A stretch of 29,161 nucleotides of DNA, from positions 1 to 29,161 of the forward strand of contig CAZJQP010000065.1 in assembly GCA_964548225.1 (NCBI GenBank). The letters run 5' to 3'. Of the stretch, positions 22,199 to 29,161 are shown one piece after another (the stretch's first letter is position 1; every line of letters begins with the position of its first letter). Made by a program: the position numbers and the translations under genes. Origin of the DNA: CALMEH01 sp964548225. Its GTDB lineage: Bacteria; Acidobacteriota; Blastocatellia; Pyrinomonadales; Pyrinomonadaceae. Under the pieces are notes generated by a model. It was not told the origin of the DNA, ran no database searches, and saw only the letters and a program-made list of their open reading frames with translations.

Positions 22199-22594
22199 TT
22201 ATTTAGAATTTCCGCGCACGAACATCCGCAACATCGTTTGCAATTGGGCAGTTGTAAAAGGTTTCGGCAAAAAAGCGACCGCGCCGGACGAAAAACTTTC
22301 CGATGATAAGCGCGGATTTTGTTCCGCTGTCATAATTATCACCGGAATTTTCATCAGACGTTTCTCTGATTGCATATGTTTTGCCAATTCCGTGCCTTGA
22401 ATATACGGCATCACGACATCAAAAATCGCGGCAACAAACGGTTCGCCGGATTGCAGGAGTTTGTAGGCTTCTTTGCCGTCGCGTGCGGCAACGACCGTGT
22501 AGCCTTCTTTTTCAACTATTGCTTTGACAAGCCGCAAAATTGCCGGATCGTCATCGGCAACTAAAATCTGTGCGTTGTCTGAAATTTCACTCAT
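22199..22594 (-). CDS. CheY-like single-domain response regulator
   Basis: A 131-residue stand-alone receiver. ILVADDDPAILRLVK carries the acidic pocket (Asp14-16), AAIFDVVMP the phospho-acceptor Asp59, IIMTAEQN the Thr89 switch and FLPKPFTT Lys111. It has no output domain, so it works by binding partners, possibly in chemotaxis, motility or signalling relay with the long regulator downstream. The cognate histidine kinase is not in the window. ATG start at 22594; a short inverted repeat lies 26 nt upstream. Confidence 0.9.
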   Translation of the reverse strand: MSEISDNAQILVADDDPAILRLVKAIVEKEGYTVVAARDGKEAYKLLQSGEPFVAAIFDVVMPYIQGTELAKHMQSEKRLMKIPVIIMTAEQNPRLSSESFSSGAVAFLPKPFTTAQLQTMLRMFVRGNSK

Positions 22595-22619
22595 TAATCT
22601 TTAAAAACTCACTTGGGCT

Positions 22620-22642
22620 ATTTCCGAAACAACTTCGGAAAT
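22620..22642. promoter_or_regulatory. 9-bp inverted repeat between pdxA and the CheY-like gene
   Basis: ATTTCCGAA (22620-22628) and TTCGGAAAT (22634-22642) with a 5-nt spacer. No T-run follows on the minus strand, so an operator or a weak stem-loop in the response-regulator leader is as likely as a terminator. Confidence 0.45.
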
Positions 22643-22765
22643 TAATTATTTTCTTTCCCTGATTACTGAAACCAAACTTCAGACAATAAAAAAATGCCTA
22701 TTGTAATGATGATATTTGATTTCCAAAACTCTTCTGAAAATTATTCTAACTAAACTTTGATGATT

Positions 22766-23758
22766 TTACGAATTTGCGGACAATTTTGCGGCTAATTTTA
22801 TTGCCGCTTTCATACTCGAAGCCTCGGCGATGCCTTTTCCGGCAATGTCAAATGCCGTTCCGTGGTCAACTGAAGTTCTAATTAAAGGCAATCCGAGGGT
22901 TACATTAACCGATGCGCCGAACGAAAGACATTTGACAGCAATTGTTGCTTGATCGTGATAACAGGCAACAACCACATCGAATTCGCCTTTGAAACCACGC
23001 AAAAAAATCGTATCCGGCGAATACGCTCCCGAAACATCAATACCGAATTTTTCTCGACATTCGGCGATTGCCGGTGCAATTTCGTCTGCTTCTTCGCTCC
23101 CAAACATTCCGAATTCCGAAGCGTGCGGGTTCACACCTGCAACGGCGATTCGCACTTTCTTTTTCAAAAGTTTTGATAAGGTTTGATGTGTAAATCTTAT
23201 CAATTCGACGAGCTTTTCTTTTTTAACTAAACCAATCGCATCAATTAAAGAAACGTGCGTTGAAAGTAGAACAACGCGCAAATCTTCCGCGAAGAATGAC
23301 ATTGCAAACTCTTTTGTATCAGTCAGATGCGCTAAAAACTCGGTATGTCCGGGAAAATTATAACCACCTAAAGCCAAAGATTTTTTGCTGATTGGCGCAG
23401 TCGAAACCGCATCAATTTTTCTTTCTTGCCAAAGCCGGACAGCCGTTTCGATATATTCGGCGGAAGCCTTACCCGTCATTGCCGCATCTTGCCCTAAAAC
23501 AACCTTTTCCGGCAAATTTTCAAGATTAAAAACCGCAATTTTATCGGCTAAAGGTTCGCTTGATTCAACCAAATCAACTTTCAAATCCAAACTTTGCGCC
23601 GTTTCCGCCAGAAAATCAAAATCGCCGATAATCATCGGGACGCAAACTTTCGAAATCTCACCGTCAGCCAACGCCTTTAATGTAATTTCTGCACCGATTC
23701 CCGCCGCATCGCCCATCGTAATCCCGATGCGCGGCTTGCTTTTGCTTTCTCCAAACAC
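22766..23758 (-). CDS. pdxA: 4-hydroxythreonine-4-phosphate dehydrogenase
   Basis: A 330-residue PdxA that oxidises 4-phosphohydroxy-L-threonine in the DXP-dependent pyridoxal phosphate pathway. Motifs are RIGITMGDAAGIGAE (10-24), STAPISKKS (119-127), GHTEFLA (137-143) and metal-binding His168 (STHVSL), His212 (NPHASE) and His268 (CYHDQ), then RTSVDHGTAFDIAGKG (294-309). The CYHDQ motif continues as ATIAVK rather than the more common G-L-I/V-P. The start is GTG at 23758. There is no Shine-Dalgarno, but TATAAT lies 7 nt ahead, consistent with a leaderless message. It lies downstream of the Hfq-like gene behind a repeat element. Confidence 0.92.
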   Translation of the reverse strand: MFGESKSKPRIGITMGDAAGIGAEITLKALADGEISKVCVPMIIGDFDFLAETAQSLDLKVDLVESSEPLADKIAVFNLENLPEKVVLGQDAAMTGKASAEYIETAVRLWQERKIDAVSTAPISKKSLALGGYNFPGHTEFLAHLTDTKEFAMSFFAEDLRVVLLSTHVSLIDAIGLVKKEKLVELIRFTHQTLSKLLKKKVRIAVAGVNPHASEFGMFGSEEADEIAPAIAECREKFGIDVSGAYSPDTIFLRGFKGEFDVVVACYHDQATIAVKCLSFGASVNVTLGLPLIRTSVDHGTAFDIAGKGIAEASSMKAAIKLAAKLSANS

Positions 23759-23765
23759 GGAATCA

Positions 23766-23794
23766 ATTATAGTTGAAAAGTAGAAAAGTGGAAA
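23766..23794 (-). promoter_or_regulatory. Candidate pdxA promoter, leaderless
   Basis: TTTCCA (23794-23789), 17 bp, TATAAT (23771-23766) on the minus strand. The predicted start of transcription falls at about the GTG start codon (23758). The -35 box is formed by the GGAAAAGT repeat. Confidence 0.4.
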
Positions 23795-23836
23795 AGTGGA
23801 AAAGTTTTGTTATCTCTACGCAACCGACTTTTTCAC
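23773..23836. repeat. Octamer repeat GGAAAAGT with imperfect inverted arm
   Basis: Four copies of about 8 bp (GAAAAGTA, GAAAAGTG, GAAAAGTG, GAAAAGTT) are followed after a spacer by GACTTTTTCACTTTT in inverse orientation. It fills the gap between the Hfq-like stop and pdxA. Confidence 0.7.
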
Positions 23837-23838
23837 TT

Positions 23839-24105
23839 TTATCCTTCAAATTTATACATATATTTGATGTGTTGTTTCAGCACCAGAAGATTCGGCGCGT
23901 CTTTGCGGTTAATTTTCAGCGCATCAATGTCATACCATTCGATTGTGCCTTTGATTTCTTCGCCGTCGGTCAGCACCAAAACCATTTCCGTATGCGAATC
24001 AATCTGTTTTTTGTAATAAAAAGTCTCCGCATTGGTTTCTACCGGCGGTGGAGTTTTTTTTCTTTGTTCGGTGAAATCGCCACCGTGTCTGATGAATTTG
24101 CCCAT
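23839..24105 (-). CDS. hfq: Hfq/Sm-like RNA-binding protein (divergent)
   Basis: An 88-residue protein. After a basic N-terminal tail (MGKFIRHGGDFTEQRKKTPP), the region FYYKKQIDSHTEMVLVLTDG, EEIKGTIEWYDIDALKIN and LLVLKQHIKYMYK has the Hfq beta layout: Sm1 with G-x-x-x-x-G-x-I-x-x-x-D, then Sm2 with K-x-H-I. The canonical Hfq Sm2 YKHAIS is changed to LKQHIKYMY. It would form a ring that binds sRNA and mRNA. The gene symbol is by best fit only; another Sm-like role is possible. GGAGAAA stands before the ATG. It lies between ftsZ and pdxA. Confidence 0.65.
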   Translation of the reverse strand: MGKFIRHGGDFTEQRKKTPPPVETNAETFYYKKQIDSHTEMVLVLTDGEEIKGTIEWYDIDALKINRKDAPNLLVLKQHIKYMYKFEG

Positions 24106-24205
24106 TTTTTTTCTCCAATATTATCAAGATTTTGATGAGGCAAATCTCTTAATTTTAATTTCGTAAAGCTGTTTTTATAATCTACCACAATTCCCGCTAA
24201 CCCGC

Positions 24206-24252
24206 CTTTTTTTACTTTCTGCTTTTTATTTTCTAATTTCTATTTTTTACTC
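24206..24252. repeat. Degenerate heptamer repeat after ftsZ
   Basis: Successive 7-bp units TTTTTAC, TTTCTGC, TTTTTAT, TTTCTAA, TTTCTAT, TTTTTAC, directly beyond the ftsZ stop. Same type as the run at 26787-26821. Confidence 0.6.
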
Positions 24253-24254
24253 CT

Positions 24255-25391
24255 TCAGTCTGCTTGACGGCGAATAAATGTGGGAATGTTTATATCTTCG
24301 TCGCTTCTTGGCGGTTCGGTTTTATGCGGCGGAAACTGGTTCGGATACGCAACGGCTTGCGTGTCCGTGAACGACGTTTGCGGTTTATACACCGATATTT
24401 GCTGCTCGAATCCGGTCGCAATAACAGTAATTTTTACCTCTTCGTTCATATCTTCGTCAAAAACCGTTCCGAAAATAATGTTTGCATCTTCGTCTGATTC
24501 TTCGTGAATCAGTGAAATTGCCGATTCGATTTCGTCGAGCGGCATATTTTTTGAACCTGTAATGTTTATCAATGCGCCGCGTGCGCCCTTGATTGAATTT
24601 TCTTCCAAAAGTTTTGAGTCAATTGCCGATTTCATTGCCTTTACAGCCGCGCCGTCGCCCGTGCCGTGTCCGATGCCCATCAATGCCACGCCCATTCCTT
24701 TCATCACCGATTTTACATCGGCAAAATCCAGATTGATTATTCCGGGAACGGTAATCAAATCCGAAATGCCCTGAACTGCTTGGAGGAGAATATTATCAGC
24801 GCGTTCAAAGGCTTCGATAATGCTGATTTTTTCTTCTACTTCTTTGAGCTTGGAATTAGGAATCGTGATTATCGTGTCAACACAGCCGCGCATTTCCGCC
24901 AAACCTTCTTCCGCTTGACGCATCCGCTTTTTGCCTTCAACCATAAAAGGTTTGGTTACAACGGCAACGGTCAAAGCCTTCATTTCAATTGCAAGAGCGG
25001 CAATTACCGGCGCGGCACCTGTTCCCGTTCCGCCGCCGAGTCCGGTAGTTACGAAAACCATATCCGCGCCTTTTAAAACGTCAATAATCTTATCTGTATC
25101 TTCAATTGCGGCTTGCCGCCCGATATTTGGATCTGCGCCTGCTCCGAGTCCGCGTGTCAAATCGCTCCCAAGCTGAATTTTTATTGGAGCTTTCGAATAA
25201 TTGAGGGCTTGAACATCGGTGTTGGCGACGATGAATTCAACGCCTTTTATTCCGGCATCAATCATTCGATTAACCGCGTTTCCGCCGCCGCCGCCGACAC
25301 CGATAACTTTTATCTTTGCGCCCGTTACAATTTCATCGGCAAAGCTGATATTTAATTTACTGTTGTTCGTCAGAAGACCGTTCATTGTCAT
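24255..25391 (-). CDS. ftsZ: Cell division protein FtsZ
   Basis: A 378-residue tubulin-like GTPase that forms the cytokinetic Z-ring. GTP-binding GGGGGNAVNRM (33-43), tubulin signature GGGTGTG (119-125), T7-loop NLDFADVK (220-227) and the conserved C-terminal peptide EDINIPTFIRRQAD (365-378) that binds FtsA. The linker between GTPase core and tail is short (about 330-362). The start is ATG at 25391, preceded by GGGGAAG at 5 nt. A longer in-frame extension to 25775 runs back into ftsA and is not protein-like. Third of ftsQ-ftsA-ftsZ; 148 bp separate it from ftsA, with a palindrome that may be regulatory. Confidence 0.97.
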   Translation of the reverse strand: MTMNGLLTNNSKLNISFADEIVTGAKIKVIGVGGGGGNAVNRMIDAGIKGVEFIVANTDVQALNYSKAPIKIQLGSDLTRGLGAGADPNIGRQAAIEDTDKIIDVLKGADMVFVTTGLGGGTGTGAAPVIAALAIEMKALTVAVVTKPFMVEGKKRMRQAEEGLAEMRGCVDTIITIPNSKLKEVEEKISIIEAFERADNILLQAVQGISDLITVPGIINLDFADVKSVMKGMGVALMGIGHGTGDGAAVKAMKSAIDSKLLEENSIKGARGALINITGSKNMPLDEIESAISLIHEESDEDANIIFGTVFDEDMNEEVKITVIATGFEQQISVYKPQTSFTDTQAVAYPNQFPPHKTEPPRSDEDINIPTFIRRQAD

Positions 25392-25468
25392 TTTTGCTTC
25401 CCCTATTTTATGATTTTTTGTTTGCTGAAACCGAACCGTATAGCTATTTCGGGAGTTGCTGCCGTTTT

Positions 25469-25482
25469 CACAATATATTGTG
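25469..25482. promoter_or_regulatory. 14-bp perfect palindrome in the ftsA-ftsZ gap
   Basis: CACAATATATTGTG reads the same on both strands, centred 84 bp upstream of the ftsZ ATG. It is a candidate operator in the 148-bp gap, which probably also carries the ftsZ promoter. Confidence 0.45.
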
Positions 25483-25539
25483 CTTACGGCGAAAAAGCAT
25501 ACAATTTTTTGCGGTAAAAATCCAATCCGAAAGTTAAAT

Positions 25540-26778
25540 TTATCTGAATTTTCCGCGAAAATTTTCAAACCACTCGGCAACCTTTCTCGTTGCTGAACGT
25601 CCGCCCTGCATTTGCTCACGGATTTGCCCCTGCATAGACGTAAGCGCAAGTCCGCCGGCGACTGCCCAATCCGGCGTTTGGACTTCTTCAAAAAGTCCTG
25701 TAAAAAGCGAAGATTCCAAAAATCCGAGCCGTGTCGGAGCATCGAAAACTTGTTCGGCAATCTCGACCATTCCACGACTCATTGCGCCGCCGCCCGTTAA
25801 AATCACGCCACTCGACATTTGTGCGCCGGTGTTCACAACTTCGAGCGCAATGTGCTGTAAAAGCTCGATTGCCCTCGGCTGCATTATGTCGCACAGAATT
25901 TCCTTCGGCAAAAGGCGTGTTTCTTGTCTGCCAACGGGCGTAATTTCGATGACTTCGCGGCGTTCGTCCTCGTCCATCAAAAATCCGGCGACACATCCGT
26001 AAAGTTCCTTGATTTTTCCGGCTTCGGGAATCGAAACGCGCAAACCTTGAGCAATATCTTTCGTAAAGTGCATTCCGCCGAACGGAAAAACTGCCGTATG
26101 CTGAACTGCACCGCGACCGAAAATCATCATTGAAGTAACTTCTGCGCCAATATTTACGAGCGCACAGCCGTATTCCCTATCGTCGTCGGTCAAAACCGAT
26201 GCCGCCGCCGCCAATGGTTCAAGCATCATTTGCTGGACATCAAAACCGGCATTATTTACGGCTTTCAAAATATTTTGTCGTCCTGCACTCGGACTTGTTA
26301 CAACGTGAATGCGGCTTTCGAGCCGTGCGCCGCTCATTCCGACCGGCTCGATGATTCCGTCTTGCCCGTCAATAATAAATTCCTGCGGCAGACGATCAAT
26401 AATCTCCCAACCGGCGGGCAAAGGCATCGCGCTTGCCGATTCTATGGCACGATCAACATCTTCCTGCGAAATTTCGCGCCCTGCGCCGGCAACTGCCACG
26501 ACTCCGGCTTTATTTTCGCCGCGAAGATGTTCGCCTGACAGATTAACGGTCGCCATTTGCACTTCCAAACCGCTCATTCGTTCGGCTTCTTCAACGGCAC
26601 GTTTGATGGTTTCGGCAACTGCGTCCGCCGTTGTTACAATTCCGCCGCGAAGCCCGCGTGAATCTGCCGTGCCAAAACCAACCACACTCATCACGCCGTT
26701 TTCCGACGCTTCGCCGATAACGCATTTAACTTTGCTCGTCCCGATGTCTAAACCGACTGCCTGAATTTCACTATTCAT
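25540..26778 (-). CDS. ftsA: Cell division protein FtsA
   Basis: A 412-residue actin-like protein that tethers FtsZ to the membrane and recruits the divisome. Phosphate-1 loop GLDIGTSKVK (9-18), SHS2/1C region, adenosine motif VILTGGGA (325-332) and a C-terminal amphipathic helix (TRKVAEWFENFRGKFR, 397-412) for membrane binding. The phosphate-2 motif is VNIGAEVTS (208-216), where the Asp and Gly-Gly-Thr of many FtsA proteins are replaced. No clear Shine-Dalgarno precedes the ATG, which lies directly after a TTTTTAC repeat. It lies between ftsQ and ftsZ. Confidence 0.95.
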   Translation of the reverse strand: MNSEIQAVGLDIGTSKVKCVIGEASENGVMSVVGFGTADSRGLRGGIVTTADAVAETIKRAVEEAERMSGLEVQMATVNLSGEHLRGENKAGVVAVAGAGREISQEDVDRAIESASAMPLPAGWEIIDRLPQEFIIDGQDGIIEPVGMSGARLESRIHVVTSPSAGRQNILKAVNNAGFDVQQMMLEPLAAAASVLTDDDREYGCALVNIGAEVTSMMIFGRGAVQHTAVFPFGGMHFTKDIAQGLRVSIPEAGKIKELYGCVAGFLMDEDERREVIEITPVGRQETRLLPKEILCDIMQPRAIELLQHIALEVVNTGAQMSSGVILTGGGAMSRGMVEIAEQVFDAPTRLGFLESSLFTGLFEEVQTPDWAVAGGLALTSMQGQIREQMQGGRSATRKVAEWFENFRGKFR

Positions 26779-26786
26779 CTGCTAAT

Positions 26787-26821
26787 TTTTTTTACTTTTT
26801 ACTTTTTACTTTTTACTTTTT
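26787..26821. repeat. TTTTTAC heptamer repeat between ftsQ and ftsA
   Basis: About five tandem TTTTTAC units fill the 42-bp gap and touch the ftsQ stop codon. Same class as 11322-11400, 24206-24252 and 20655-20719. Confidence 0.75.
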
Positions 26822-27675
26822 TAGCTTTCCCGAAATATCAAAACGCTCTGCGTTCCGCTGACGTTTATGCCTGAAACTTCTTTGCCTTTTCCGGCAATTC
26901 CTTCTAAACCGGCTTTTAACTTTTTACCGAAATTTTCCTTCGGCAAAATAATTTTCTTCTGTTCGCCCGAATCGGTAACAATCGCCAGCGGCTCGCTTAA
27001 ATTTGATAAATCAACTGCGACGACGCGCTTCGCAAGATCGTATTCTTTCCATTCATCGAGCATTTTCAGATACATTTTCACACGCTCTTGATTTTCTTTT
27101 CTGGCTCTGTCGGTGTTTTCTCTGTTCCAGCCTTGCAGAAAAAACGGCGGTCTTTCCTCGTTCTTTTCGATGATGCCGAGAACGACTGCTTCGTCATCTG
27201 CCCAAAAATCCCCGCCGTCAATTCTGACCAATGTTTTAGCATTTCGCTCAAGAATATTAACACGGACGGCATCAGGCAAAACACGCGAAACCGAAGCGGA
27301 TTTGACGAGCGTTAATTTTTCGATTTGCGTTTTAATCTCCGTCAAATCGGCATTCCAAACGCCTGATTTTTCGGTTTGATTTTTGACAATGCGTTCGATG
27401 TCATTTTTCGGCGCACGTTTCACGCCGTTGATTTCAATCACCTTGACATCAAAAAACGACGAAGCCGTAACCGTCCGATAACCCATCACGAACAAAAATC
27501 CGAGACAAACCACAATTCCGACAAGCAGAAAAACCGGCACGAGAAAATTTGCAAAATTTCCCGTAGATTTGCGTCGAACCGGCGTGGAAGTCCGCCGTTT
27601 ACGCGGCGTTTTTGCCGCCGATTTATTCGTCGTCGTTGTCGTTCTTCTTCTTTTTCTAACTACTGCTGTTGCCAT
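26821..27675 (-). CDS. ftsQ: Cell division protein FtsQ
   Basis: A 284-residue bitopic divisome protein: a basic, Thr/Arg-rich cytoplasmic tail (VVRKRRRTTTTT, KTPRKRR), one membrane segment at about 42-64 and a POTRA domain at about 75-145 (FFDVKVIEINGVKRAPKNDI, then SASVSRVLPDAVRVNILERN), then the FtsQ beta domain with the WADDEAVVLG motif. It bridges cytoplasmic and periplasmic division proteins. The start is placed at ATG 27675. A TTG at 27717 would add 14 residues translated from the ACGCAAAG repeat, so it is less likely. It follows murC by 103 bp, with no ddl or murB between. Confidence 0.9.
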   Translation of the reverse strand: MATAVVRKRRRTTTTTNKSAAKTPRKRRTSTPVRRKSTGNFANFLVPVFLLVGIVVCLGFLFVMGYRTVTASSFFDVKVIEINGVKRAPKNDIERIVKNQTEKSGVWNADLTEIKTQIEKLTLVKSASVSRVLPDAVRVNILERNAKTLVRIDGGDFWADDEAVVLGIIEKNEERPPFFLQGWNRENTDRARKENQERVKMYLKMLDEWKEYDLAKRVVAVDLSNLSEPLAIVTDSGEQKKIILPKENFGKKLKAGLEGIAGKGKEVSGINVSGTQSVLIFRES

Positions 27676-27680
27676 ATTTT

Positions 27681-27782
27681 TTAACGCGAAGGCGCAAAAA
27701 CGCAAAGGATTTTTCAAATAAATCTTTTACTTTTGCCCGCTTAATGGGTTTTCAAAAAAAAATCTTCGCATCTTTGCGTTAA
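27681..27782. repeat. Imperfect inverted repeat of ACGCAAAG-type octamers between murC and ftsQ
   Basis: The arm at 27681-27708 (TTAACGCGAAGGCGCAAAAA...) pairs with 27764-27782 (CTTCGCATCTTTGCGTTAA), about 15 of 19 bases. The murC stop codon is inside the right arm. It could form a stem in the transcript between the two genes. Confidence 0.6.
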
Positions 27783-29161
27783 ATATTTCTCAATCTTTCC
27801 AAAATCTCATCCGAAAGCCGCGTAATTGTTCCTGCGCCAAGAGTTATAACCAAATCGTTTTCCTGCAAATACGGAATAACTTTTTCCAATGCCGTTTCAA
27901 CTGCGCCAATGTAATTTGCGTTTTTGTGTCCGTATTTTTTGATATTTTCGGTCAAAATTTCCGCCGTAATGCCTTCAATCGGCGATTCGCTTGCCGCATA
28001 AATATCAGTTACGAAAAGCACATCGGCGTTATTGAAACTGAGGGCAAATTCGCTCATCAATTCTTGTGTTCTCGAATAACGATGCGGCTGAAAAATAACA
28101 ACCGTGCGTTTGCCGTTCGAGCCGTTTTTCGCCGCTGAAAGCGTCGCCAAAATTTCGGTCGGATGATGTCCGTAATCATCAACAACCGTGATGCCGCGTT
28201 CTTCGCCTTTGAATTGAAAACGGCGGTTCGCATTCTGAAATTTGATGAACGATTCGGCGATTTTTTCAAATGGCACTTCCAATTCCAAAGCTACCGCAAT
28301 CGCCGCCAAAGCGTTATAAACATTGTGTTTTCCCGGCACAGGCAAATTTATTTCACCTAATAACTGTGTGCCTTTCAAAACCGAAAACGTCGAACTGAAA
28401 TTGTCGTTATAAACCACATCTTTTGCTGAAATATCGGCTTGCGCGGTCATTCCGTAAGTTACGCGACGGCGTTTGATGCGCGGAATGATAAGCTGCACAT
28501 TCGGGTCGTCCAAACACAAAACACACGCGCCGAAAAACGGAACTTTATTGACGAAATCGGTAAAACATTGGACGACATCTTCCATTCCTTTGTAGGATTC
28601 CATATGTTCCTTATCAATATTCGTAACAACGGCAACCGTTGGGTTTAACATCAAGAAAGAACGGTCGGACTCGTCGGCTTCCGTTACAAACCAATCACTT
28701 TTTCCCAAGCGAGCGTTTGAGCCGAGCGTGTTCACAATGCCGCCGACGACGGTTGTCGGGTCAACTCCGGCGTATCCGAGAATGGTTGCGACCATTGAAG
28801 TTGTTGTTGTTTTCCCGTGCGTTCCCGAAACGGCAACGGCGTAAGGTTTTAGCATCATCAATTCCGCCAGCATTTCGGCACGGGGAATTACGGGAATGCT
28901 TTTTTCCTTTGCCAAAACGACTTCGGGGTTGTCTTCTTTGACGGCGGAGGAATAAACGACAACCTCGGCATCGCCGACGTTTTCCGCCGCGTGTCCTTCG
29001 TAAATCTTGACATTAAAAAGCGTTTCCAAACGGTCGGTATTTTTCGATTTCTTCAAATCCGAGCCGGAAACATTAAAGCCAAGATTGCACAAAACTTCGG
29101 CAATGCCGGACATCCCAATCCCGCCGATTCCAATAAAATGTATATTCTTAAAGTGACGAAA
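27779..29161 (-). CDS. murC: UDP-N-acetylmuramate--L-alanine ligase (5' end off the window)
   Basis: 460 residues are visible and the frame is open to the right edge. The first residues read FRHFKNIHFIGIGGIGM, the usual MurC N-terminus, so only a few residues are missing; the internal ATG at 29113 would cut off this Rossmann Gly loop. The enzyme joins L-Ala to UDP-MurNAc with ATP in cytoplasmic peptidoglycan precursor synthesis. Also seen: ATP loop GTHGKTTT (about 113-120), TEADESDRSF, VVTNIDKEHM and VVDDYGHHPTEI in the C-terminal domain. Downstream are ftsQ, ftsA and ftsZ, the standard end of the dcw cluster. Confidence 0.96.
   Translation of the reverse strand, partial: FRHFKNIHFIGIGGIGMSGIAEVLCNLGFNVSGSDLKKSKNTDRLETLFNVKIYEGHAAENVGDAEVVVYSSAVKEDNPEVVLAKEKSIPVIPRAEMLAELMMLKPYAVAVSGTHGKTTTTSMVATILGYAGVDPTTVVGGIVNTLGSNARLGKSDWFVTEADESDRSFLMLNPTVAVVTNIDKEHMESYKGMEDVVQCFTDFVNKVPFFGACVLCLDDPNVQLIIPRIKRRRVTYGMTAQADISAKDVVYNDNFSSTFSVLKGTQLLGEINLPVPGKHNVYNALAAIAVALELEVPFEKIAESFIKFQNANRRFQFKGEERGITVVDDYGHHPTEILATLSAAKNGSNGKRTVVIFQPHRYSRTQELMSEFALSFNNADVLFVTDIYAASESPIEGITAEILTENIKKYGHKNANYIGAVETALEKVIPYLQENDLVITLGAGTITRLSDEILERLRNI

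Noticed and set aside
22595..22765. Possible small gene or RNA in the 171-bp gap
   Set aside because: Only a 9-bp inverted repeat is seen; no frame with a ribosome site and no known RNA fold.
25392..25775. Longer FtsZ start
   Set aside because: The extra 128 residues are the out-of-frame shadow of the ftsA end and are Arg/Cys-rich; the ATG at 25391 has a good ribosome site.

Overview
This is a gene-dense, A+T-leaning bacterial chromosome segment. Every gene is on the minus strand except one small DoxX-like gene at 13970-14341. The gene content is murC-ftsQ-ftsA-ftsZ, an Hfq-like protein, pdxA, long-linker response regulators, a methylmalonyl-CoA epimerase/MeaB operon, many MKK-type secreted TPR or unknown proteins, a Uma2 nuclease and several toxin-antitoxin modules. 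It suggests an Acidobacteriota genome (Blastocatellia/Pyrinomonadales flavour). That assignment rests on protein resemblance and gene order only and is not proven. No rRNA, tRNA, CRISPR array or transposase was seen.

Layout in window order; transcription mostly runs right to left. 27-1283: VOC protein, DoxX-like membrane protein and a secreted TPR/BamD-like protein, overlapping by 1-11 nt. 1337-3892: small P-loop kinase and mtnP (methylthioadenosine phosphorylase), then an unknown gene plus hicB/hicA. This last block is flanked by a perfect 50-bp direct repeat of the mtnP 5' end. 3919-4191: degenerate 20-21-bp tandem array. 4205-4799: nucleotidyltransferase and small partner gene (TA-like). 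4844-9000: secreted TPR protein, secreted unknown, Uma2 nuclease, membrane-anchored parvulin PPIase. 9026-11263: meaB, PD-(D/E)XK-like gene, unknown and mce, joined by 4-nt ATGA overlaps. 11401-13901: DinB-like, pRiA4b/zinc-finger protein, acyl-CoA dehydrogenase. 14357-17265: ExbD-like lipoprotein and three paralogous secreted proteins, one frameshifted at an A8 tract. 17344-20652: MazEF-type module and valS, with a diverged copy of the valS 3' end stranded beyond the toxin. 20795-22594: two response regulators. 22766-24105: pdxA and Hfq-like. 24255-29161: ftsZ, ftsA, ftsQ and murC, the last running off the right edge.

How the genes work together: the dcw block makes the peptidoglycan precursor and the Z-ring. 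mce and meaB serve methylmalonyl-CoA metabolism; the mutase is not in the window. mtnP serves methionine salvage.

The most interesting signal is that two toxin-antitoxin modules (hicAB and mazEF) each sit between an intact host-gene end and a duplicate of that same end: the mtnP 5' end, perfect over 50 bp, and the valS 3' end, diverged over about 20 codons. This looks like gene-edge-rebuilding insertion of small cassettes. A second theme is a family of 7-8-bp short tandem repeats, often folded as long hairpins, between genes and once inside valS.
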